This document shows positions 10,777-18,949 of a DNA stretch of 64,000 nt, piece after piece. The stretch is from Haematococcus lacustris. Lineage: Eukaryota > Chlorophyta > Chlorophyceae > Chlamydomonadales > Haematococcaceae. A program made the translations under genes and the position numbers. The stretch lies in contig JASKMD010000006.1 in assembly GCA_030144725.1 (NCBI GenBank), positions 4,787,555-4,851,554 of the forward strand, read 5' to 3'. Positions within the stretch are counted from its first letter, which is position 1. Each line of letters opens with the position of its first letter. The notes under the pieces were generated by a model, which saw only the letters and a program-made list of their open reading frames with translations, was not told the DNA's origin and did not search any database.

Positions 10777-12441
10777 TTATGTGGATCTCCGCCCACCTGC
10801 GTGTAGGGGTAGTGGTTGCCATTGTGTTTGGGGCAGTAGGTGGGGTAGTGGATGTGGCAGCACATGGTGTGGCTGGTGGGGCGGCAGATGTGGCAGCCTG
10901 TGAGGTGAGCGATGGTGCATCAGGTGAGGCGCCAGGTGGTGCAACAGGTGGCATAGTATGTGGTGCATCAGTTGGTGCAGTTGGTTGTGCATGCAGTAGG
11001 GCGACAGGTAATGCAGAAGGTGGGGCAGCATGTGGAGTGAGTAGTAGGCCTGTTGTCCATGCGGTGAGCAGCAAGGATGAAGGCTGTGCAGCCCGGCGCA
11101 TCTCACCTCAAGCTTCCGATCCGTTGATGTGTGTTGCCTCAGCTGCAAGGCTGGATGGCAGTCGTGCGGACAGGCTGCCAGCTCCCCATGCTCCGGCGTG
11201 GCGTTTACGGCGACGTACATCCGGGGGCTGCAGGTAGGGAGCATGGTAGCATATGTTGCAATCATTGTGGCTATTCTTGATTTTTGATCTATGGGGCTTA
11301 GGGTGGTGGTGATTGTGGCGCATGTGTTGTGCGTGTGCTTGCGGTGTGTGTTGATAGGGGTGCGTGTGAGTCTATGTCGGGAGTGGAGGTGACTCACCGT
11401 GGTAGGGGGGGGGTCCATGGCGGCTCCAAAGGTTGACGCCTCCTCTGCCAGGGCGCCACCGGCTGTGGTGCTGGGCTCCTCCTTTGCTGCTGGGTTAGGG
11501 TTAGGGTTGCGAGACAAGAAATTGGGCAATGCATCATCAGGATCAATGCGCAGATATGCACAGTGAACCTCAAGGTCATCACGGAAGATCTCTGCTACCC
11601 GGGATGTGGCAAGACACTGATCCGTCCATTTGTCAGGACCTGGAACTTTTATCTTGGGGAGGGAGGTTAACAGAGTGACAGGCATAGCAACCTGAGACAA
11701 AGGCAGTTGTCCTGCTGGTGATGCAGGTGGCGCCGTAGGTGTGGCAGGAGTAGCAGTGCCCGACGAGGCAGGTGCAACATGTGCGACCAGAGCAGCAGAA
11801 GTGCCACTGCTAACATTCACAGCAGGTCGAGCTGACTGCAAGTACTGGTTGAGGATTGCCGCTACAGCTGGATCACCACCCACCAACGCGTTCTGCAGAT
11901 TCTGCAGACGTTCCATCTCAGCGAGTTTGGCTCGGACCTTGACAGCTTCGTTCTGGGACGCCTGAAGGTTCGCGTTTGTCCCCACCTGCTGTTGGCGCAG
12001 CCTCTATATCTCATCAGCTTGCGCGGCTGCTGCGGAGGTACCAATATCAGACAGGATCGGGGCAGCTGTCAGGGCTCTTGCATACGACAGCGGGCCAACT
12101 CCAGGGGCCACCGTGGTCGAAGGCGCCGTGGTAGCTGGAGACTGAGCGGAGGTTAGAATCTGCAACACGTTCTTCAGCAGATCCATCGCCTGAGCGGGTG
12201 GTAGACTAGTAACCCTCTCGATTTCCGCGAAAGCGGGGTTTGTGATAGGCACAGGAAGAACAGGGGTGGTAATAGATACCGTGCCAGTAGCTGGCACCCC
12301 AGTCGCAGCGGGAACCCCCGCTGGAACACCAATAGCGGCGTTCGGAGTCGCTGGGGGCGGGGAGCTAGGAGTTTGGCCCCCAGGAGCAGAGCGCTCCGAT
12401 CGTTTGTCTCCTCCAGGAGGAGGCTCCTTATTGGCAGTCAT
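10777..12441 (-). CDS. Gag-like coiled-coil protein of the palindrome element (left copy)
   Basis: ATG at 12441 overlaps the TGA of an upstream frame (ATGA). The frame runs Pro/Ala/Thr-rich, then ADEI, an in-frame TAG at 12004-12006, then RLRQQQ and a heptad-like helix to about 11880. A conserved-looking core follows (KIKVPGPDKWTDQ ... EIFRDDLEVHCAYLRIDPDD, about 11500-11660), then a donor at 11398/11397 and an acceptor before 11288. The next exon has a CNICYHAPY motif. The layout (disordered N-terminus, coiled coil, small globular core, Cys motif) is what retroelement gag proteins often show, but I cannot match it to a named family. The central TAG occurs in both arms. Confidence 0.5.
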
Positions 12442-12636
12442 TTGCTCAGGGAGAAAGTGGCGTTAGTAGCAACGTCGGTCGGAAACCCAAATGTAGCGTG
12501 ATAAGAGCAGCGCCGACAACCGATAACTACCTTCTTTCCCACAGCATGACACGGCCAGGGTTCAGAACGTTTCCCCCGAGGAGTCGAACCTTTGAAGCAG
12601 GTGTGCACGAAGGCCCACCTGCCCCTTTCGCCCACC
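12320..12636. other. Spacer at the centre of the palindrome, with a short upstream ORF (minus strand)
   Basis: This is the only part of the element present once. On the minus strand a frame with PWPCHAVGKKVVIGCRRC ends in TGA overlapping the gag ATG as ATGA (12438-12441). Two CxxC-like pairs suggest a small zinc-binding protein, but it is too short to name. The right arm lacks this part, so the right copy is 5'-truncated. Confidence 0.45.
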
Positions 12637-14437
12637 GGGGTTCCCGCTGCGACTGGGGTGCCAGCTACTGGCACGGTATCTATTACCACCCCTGTTCTTC
12701 CTGTGCCTATCACAAACCCCGCTTTCGCGGAAATCGAGAGGGTTACTAGTCTACCACCCGCTCAGGCGATGGATCTGCTGAAGAACGTGTTGCAGATTCT
12801 AACCTCCGCTCAGCCTCTAGCTACCACGGCGCCTTCGACCACGGTGGCCCCTGGAGTTGGCCCGCTGTCGTATGCAAGAGCCCTGACAGCTGCCCCGATC
12901 CTGTCTGATATTGGTACCTCCGCAGCAGCCAAGCAAGCTGATGAGATATAGAGGCTGCGCCAACAGCAGGTGGGGGCAAACGCGAACCTTCAGGCGTCCC
13001 AGAACGAAGCTGTCAGGGTCCGAGCCGAACTCGTTGAGATGGAACGTCTGCGGGGGTAGGGGGTCGGTTACTTCTCGAGCTTGATGGTGGGAGCAGGCCG
13101 CGCCCCAAGCGGTTGCTCCTCTCTTAATGCACGCCGGTGAATACCGGCGTAGTCTTCTTCTTCTTCTTCTAGAACGTCTGGAGAATCTGCAGAACGCGTT
13201 GGTGGGTGGTGATCAAGCTGTAGCGGCAATCCGCAACCAGTACTTGCAGTCAGCTCCACCTGCTGTGAATGTTAGCAGTGACACTTCTGCTGCTCTGGTC
13301 ACACATGTTGCACCTGCCTCGTCGGGCACTGCTACTCCTGCCACACCTACCGCGCCACGTGCTTTTGTCTCAGGTTGCTATGCCTGTCACTGTGCCAGTC
13401 TCCCTACCCAAGATAAAAGTTCCAGGTCCTGACAAATGGACGGATCAGTGTCTTGCCACATCCCGGGTAGCAGAGATCTTCCGTGATGACCTTGAGGTTC
13501 ACTGTGCATATCTGCGCATTGATCCTGATGATGCATTGCCCAATTTCTTGTCTCGCAACCCTAACCCTAACCCAGCAGCAAAGGAGGAGCCCAGCACCAC
13601 AGCCGGTGGCGCCCTGGCAGAGGAGGCGTCAACCTTTGGAGCCGCCATGGACCCCCCTACCACGGTGAGTCACCTCCACTCCCGACATAGACTCACACGC
13701 ACCCCTATCAACACACACCGCAAGCACACGCACAACACATGCGCCACAATCACCACCACCCTAAGCCCCATAGATCAAAAGTCAAGAAGAACCACAATGA
13801 TTGCAACATATGCTACCATGCTCCCTACCTGCTGCCCCCGGATGTACGTCGCCGTAAACGCCACGCCGGAGCATGGGGAGCTGGCAGCCTGTCCGCATGA
13901 CTGCCATCCAGCCTTGCAGCTGAGGCAGCACACATCAACGGATCGGAAGCTTGAGGTGAGATGCGCCGGGCTGCACAACCTTCATCCTTGCTGCTCACCG
14001 CATGGACAACAGGCCTACTACTCACTCCACATGCTGCCCCACCTTCTGCATCACCTGTCGCCCTTCTGCATGCACAACCAACTGCACCAACTGATGCACC
14101 ACATACTGTGCCACCTGTTGCACCACCTGGCGCCTCACCTGATGCACCATCGCTCACCTCACAGGCTGCCACATCTGCCGCCCCACCAGCCACACCATGT
14201 GCTGCCACATCCACTACCCCACCTACTGCCCCAAACACAATGGCAACCACTACCCCTACACGCAGGTGGGCGGAGATCCACATAACGGAGCTGCAATGGA
14301 GAAAGAGCGGGACTAGCCTGCTACAGTGCCCTGTGCACCCAACAGGCTCTGATCAGCACATGCGGCTGCGGGGCAACCATCGAGACCTCAATAAGATAGG
14401 AGCACCATATAGTAATAGAGCACTAGAGCTACGATAG
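12637..14437 (+). pseudogene. Gag-like ORF, right copy (5'-truncated, insertion and frameshift)
   Basis: Same protein as the left copy, missing the first 40 or so codons. In-frame TAG at 12949-12951 is shared with the left arm. It is interrupted by the 121-bp insertion (13051-13171) and shifted by a small deletion near 13350. The conserved core (13410-13575) and the acceptor-side exon remain readable. The TAACCC-like run at 13558-13574 encodes NPNPNP. Confidence 0.55.
13051..13171. mobile_element. 121-bp insertion with 9-bp target-site duplication
   Basis: The insertion is flanked by direct repeats GAACGTCTG at 13042-13050 and 13172-13180. The left arm has the unoccupied site (CAGACGTTC, 11905-11913). 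The insert has no terminal inverted repeats and ends in a (TTC)n run. Its last 35 bases or so resemble 18586-18625, so it belongs to a repeated family. A SINE-like or other short non-autonomous element is the simplest reading. Confidence 0.75.
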
Positions 14438-14760
14438 GAATGCTCTCCTGCACTCCTGTCGGCCCCTGAACCCCGCTATGGCACCATGTCACATGCATAC
14501 GAAGTAGCCCATGTAACTAAAAATAGTGTGAACAATTAACCACACCAAGATGAGACCGCCTGCGCCGCCCACCGTCACATTGGCACTCAAACGGGAAGAA
14601 TCATCAACCAACAAGAGAGTCTAGTGAACTACATCCTCCTCTTCACTATCGGCACCTACACCATCAAAACAAGCTTGCATCATCGCCCCACACCCACGGC
14701 TAAAGATCCAGACAATGCCTAAGGCGCCACAGAAAGCGGCTAGGCGCATGCAGGCCTACA

Positions 14761-16222
14761 ATGCGAGCCATTGGGTACAACCTCATGACAGGCCTAGATG
14801 GCACCCTAGCCGCCTCAAGCTCTCTCTGCATGGTCGCCCATAGATTCCACCTCTCCACCCATGGGGTGAACAACGGCCGCACATACACAGTATCCCAGTT
14901 TAACAACACCCTGCATGTCTACTATTGCTATCAAACAACAAAAGGCGAAACCGACTGGACTAATGGCACCCTGAACCCCATAGCTGCCGCACGGGATGAC
15001 TACGTGGCATGGCTCTTGCTAGCCGCTGGAGACGTTGAAGCTAACCCAGGCCCGACTTTCAAGCACTTCCAGCAAGATAAGGATAGCTCCGCATGCCAGG
15101 TCTACTCCCTGAACAATGCTGCGGGACATGAATGGGTCACCATGCATGACATAAACAACTTTTACGAGAACAGGCTCCCTCAACTAACTGATAACCTAGA
15201 GCGTGGCGCATGGCGGATGGCAAGAGGCATAGATGGCTATTCCGACGAAGTGATCGAGATGTACCTACGTACCCACTACAGCCTTGCAGTGCAGAGCATT
15301 GCTTAACTCAACCAACCCTGCGACTGGTCCGCTCATAACCTAGGGAACCTCGCTGGCCAATACGGTACACACACTTTCCTGTGCAGAAAACAAGGCCACA
15401 GCATGGCCATGCAGTGCATGAACGGCACATGGAACCTACTGGACTCCATGGAAACGACACCCACACCCCTCTTACGCATCTCAACTGCAACCAAGCGAAC
15501 TATGCACCAACTCTTTGTCATCACGCCCAACACCCGATCACGGGAGCAGATACGCCAATGCAAGGACAAGGGCATCCACCACATCATTAGTCATGCAGAA
15601 CAAACACCACTAGCAACCATCCCTACGTATATCCAACCCCACAATCCTACACACATATACGTGGAAGGGCAATACAAAGAGTGTTGCCTAATGCATGCAT
15701 TCAACATGGCCATGGGAAAAAAGAAACATTGACTACCACGCAGTCATTGACCACTGCAAGCAGCCACAAGCGCACTTGCAATCCCTTGCAGAAAATGCAC
15801 GAGGAAAAGGGTACGCTATCAGAACCTTCACAACTGACCACATCTACCACGAGAAAGGCAAATTCTCAACCGACACACTTAACCACTACCTCTACCGCAA
15901 ATAACATGAGATATGCACATACTTGCACCCTGCAACAACCTACCTACCAACCCACAGTATTACACCAGAGACGATCACCACAACTATTGCAAGCACGGGC
16001 GCGACAACCACGGATGTTGTCCTCCTGTTATCACACCACCATGCAACTGTAATCAAACACACGCACCAAGGCTGGTATCAGCTAGACTCACTAAATCGGA
16101 TGCCAAAGCCACTTTCCACACCTTACGACTGGAAACACCTCCAAGGGAACCTGCTCACCATCTGTACTGGGAACGCGAAAAACACAAGGTTTCTGCTTGC
16201 CCGGTCTGAATCGCAGCCCTAA
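14761..16222 (+). CDS. 2A-peptide plus tandem cysteine protease polyprotein (right copy)
   Basis: ATG 14761. About 90 residues lead to LLLAAGDVEANPGP (NPGP codons at 15043-15054), a canonical 2A ribosome-skipping motif. Immediately after lies module 1: Cys in SACQVYSLNNAAG (15094-15096) and His in GHSMAM followed by GTWNLLDSM (His 15397-15399). Module 2 repeats the plan: CCLMHAFNMAMG (Cys 15685-15687) and HHHATVIK followed by GWYQLDSL (16034-16042). The C-x4-LN and H-x(n)-W-x-LDS pattern resembles Josephin or other papain-fold deubiquitinases. A 126-bp GT-AG intron (15261-15386) would remove the TAA at 15304. A +1 shift at an A6 run (15717-15722) and TAA at 15902-15904 break module 2, so this copy may be partly decayed. 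No RT or endonuclease was seen. Confidence 0.6.
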
Positions 16223-16341
16223 TAGTCCTATTATCAGGCAGCATAGCTTGACGAAGGCAACGATGAGCGTCGAACTCATTTGTGCCGGAGTTCGCCAAAC
16301 AGAGTCCATCTTAACGCTATTCCTACACTCTCGTGTAGGCA

Positions 16342-16872
16342 ATGAACTTTGATCACTACCTCGTGATCTCACACAGACTCGACCGTCACACAACCCCCGA
16401 ATTTGCCTGGTCGCTCATAGCGTTTCCACCACATTCATAGATGGGCGCCAATAAATCGGATATAGATCTCTTTGACGCTGTCTCAAGTGCGGGCCCTCGG
16501 ACACCTGACTATATCATGCCTCCACTCCTGGCGAGGATGCTTGGATCCTTTGCTCGCCAATCTGGCGTTTCATTAACATTCCCAGCAGCAGCCATGATGT
16601 CTTGCTTTGGCACAGTCATAGGATGCGGGTTCCGTCTGCTCCGAAGCAAGAACTCAGGCTTGAAGGCGTACCCATCGTTTTGGACAATTATGATCGGAGA
16701 GCCAGAGTCAGGTGCGACAAGGAGGGGAATACATATATGTAACATGTTCATGAATAGAGAACAAGATAACAATTCTCCTTGCAGGCACAATTCCAACGAT
16801 GACCCTCGTCTTGACGGGCCTTCATCTTGCGCAGTTCCGCATTTCAATTTAGCAGTCCGACGAAAAGGTTGA
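16342..16872 (+). pseudogene. DUF3987-like P-loop NTPase N-terminal fragment (right copy)
   Basis: From ATG 16441 (or ATG 16342 with an intervening in-frame TAG at 16438) the frame reads PPLLARMLGSFARQSGVSL, TFPAAAMMSCFGTVIG, AYPSFWTIMIGEPESGATR. In the DUF3987 / phage-type helicase family the same order occurs: a helical segment with small residues, then aromatic-rich strand, then a Walker A of the GxPGSGKT kind. Here the Walker lysine is alanine (GEPESGAT), so ATP binding should be lost, and the homology soon fades (about 16750). The call rests on pattern recall, not a search. Confidence 0.4.
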
Positions 16873-18949
16873 AGAACGAGCGAGTTACATTTTGGGCTGC
16901 GTAAGTTACCGCATCACAAATATTGCACCTATTCACATACTAACTGTGTTGCTCTGCTCAGTGCAGAAGACGATGGAGGGAATGTGTGACGAGTTGGCTT
17001 CCACCACCAAGCTCGCTCGCGACATGCCTGAGCGTTGCACTTGCCCTCCTCCTCCACCGCATCAAAGCATATACTATGAGTTGCAGGCGGCATGTCCGAA
17101 GGAACTGTTTTTCTGGTTTCTCCTTCGACGACATTATCGAGAGGGCTGATGAATGACCAGAGCTTCATATGCTTCTCTATGCTTTTCTATGCTATCCTTT
17201 GCTGTCCTTTGCTGTCCTATGCTTTCCTATCCTTCCTATTCTTACTACGCTGATTGCGTCGGCCCGTCGTTGATGTTGGCCGCCTGTCTGCATCATTTGT
17301 GCCGCTGGTGAACGCTGGTGGTAGCTTGGAGGAATCAGAAAAACCTCTACCACTTTCGCAGCCTAGTGAGCGCGAGATGGTGGGGTAGGTATGTCTGGGT
17401 GATCTGTGGGTGCTAATTCTGATAATAACGCTACCAAAAGTGGTAGAGATTCTCGGTACACACCGTTTGCATCTCTACAGGAGGTCAGAACGGCGTTTGA
17501 TGCACTTCTTGCCTATAAATAACGTTTCAACGCACTGAAATCTCAAGAGCTTCCCAACATGCGCAGGGTCGCTTAAATACACTGCAATAGCTTCCCGTGG
17601 GAGCTATGAGCATACTTCAACGATAGGGCGCAAAAACCAGACGGTTACGTAGCAGCAACAAGCAGCAAATCGACCTCAAAAACTGCACTGCAGATTTGCA
17701 TGCCGGCACCTCATCACGGCACGCCGACCGACTAACTAGTGACCGCTCTACCTCGCTCGTCGTTGCGGCGTTGTTGTATGCACGTGCACTATCGTCAAGT
17801 TGCAAGGAGTCACTGGTGCAAGGATACCGCGGAGGGGGACAATGTTGGCTTTAGCCCGTCCCTCGCAGACCAAGCTGTAGAGCACCACGCCGCAGCGGGG
17901 CGTCGCGGTTTGACCTCTTGGAGTTCAGTATATGCGACAAAAGTGGCGGGCCATTTTATCCGAGCCATTTTTCCGAGCCATTTTATCAGACCTTGTGGGA
18001 CATGACTTGAAGGCATTGTGCGATTCCTTCAGCGTCGGAGCATGTCTTCTATAGTGCATTTCTTATATGTTGCGAGGTGTCAAACATGTGTTTAGCATCA
18101 TTTACACAGTGTAATGCGGGTGTTGCAGCGACGAGCTCTCGAGAAAGTGTTGCAAGACAGCAGGAAGCTGTGTAATGCACTACATCCATCCAGTTGTAGC
18201 CGTGTGTAGCTAGGTATTGTTGCGTCGCTATCCCCCCAACCCGTTGCGCATAACATCCGCTATTGTATTGTTTGGGAAGTTGCGAGGGTACCCCGACGGT
18301 ACTGTAGACGACTACGATACTCTTTGGGTACTCGCGATGGTACCCTGACACATCTCACTAAGCAAGCGTATTTGCGCAGTTTCATTTCAATCCCCAATCT
18401 TACAATGGCGTCTTATGGCTATGTGCCAAGTCTCAGGCCGTGAATCTCAAAAATGTTGTTACTAATTTGCCTGTGTGGTGCCGCCAATGGCGAGGGTGGC
18501 CACTTGCTACGTTTCGGTAAGTTTACACTTGCTCCCTTTTTGGCAAGTGTACAAAACAAGACAGACGCGTCGGCCTTATTTATCGTGAGTGCGGTGAATA
18601 CTGCCGTAGTCTTCTTCTTCTCTTCCGACCCTAACCCTGACCCAGACCCTCAGTCTTGTCAACCCCCCGACCGCCCTGCGCCCGCCCGCCCTGCGCCCTG
18701 CGCCCGCCCGCCCTTCGCCCACCCGCCCGCCCGCCCGCAACACTAGCGCTGGCGGCAAAATCAACGTGAATGGCAGCAACAATGCATGATGCTGAGTCAC
18801 TGCCCTCAGCCGGCAGATGGAAGTATGTAGCAACTAATGACCGCCGTAATGTGTTGCGGCTGCTATCCCGGGGATACGCGTCTGCAAGTCGAGTGTGATT
18901 AGAAGGTTTAACTCGCAAGTATGACTTGCATTGCGCGACCGGCCTGTGT
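16873..18949. other. Unassigned lower-GC spacer
   Basis: No gene recognised. It contains TGCTTTCCTATGC-like tandem pyrimidine-rich words (17170-17240), a 13-bp inverted repeat CTCTACCACTTT...AAAGTGGTAGAG (17346-17447), a copy of the tail of the 121-bp insertion family (18586-18625) and a CCCGCC-rich patch (18660-18740). Confidence 0.4.

Larger units (their letters stand above)
8372..12319 (-). repeat. Left arm of about 4-kb inverted repeat
   Basis: Reverse-complementary to 12637-16690. Paired positions sum to 25062 over the outer part and to 24955 near the centre. The offset of 107 comes from a 121-bp insertion plus duplication in the right arm, partly offset by a deletion of about 20 bp there. 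Scattered substitutions separate the arms, so this is not one read folded on itself. This arm preserves the gag-like frame better; the right arm preserves the 2A motif. Confidence 0.95.
12637..16690 (+). repeat. Right arm of about 4-kb inverted repeat
   Basis: Reverse complement of 8372-12319. It carries three differences worth noting: a 121-bp insertion at 13051-13171, a deletion of about 20 bp near 13350 that breaks the gag frame, and an intact NPGP in the 2A motif. The arm ends where the left arm meets the Helitron, but the underlying ORF continues to the right. Confidence 0.95.

Noticed and set aside
15304..15306. TAA in the protease ORF as evidence of a variant genetic code or readthrough
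   Set aside because: A GT-AG intron 15261-15386 (126 bp, phase-neutral, good pyrimidine tract before CTGTGCAG) removes it. The later TAA at 15902 has no such rescue and is treated as decay.
15717..15724. A AAA AAG as a programmed -1 frameshift site in the protease ORF
   Set aside because: The downstream frame needs +1, not -1, so a homopolymer slip or indel is likelier.
8372..16690. Palindrome as an assembly foldback artefact
   Set aside because: Arms differ by an insertion with its own target duplication, a deletion and substitutions, which a simple foldback would not show. Coverage data would settle it.
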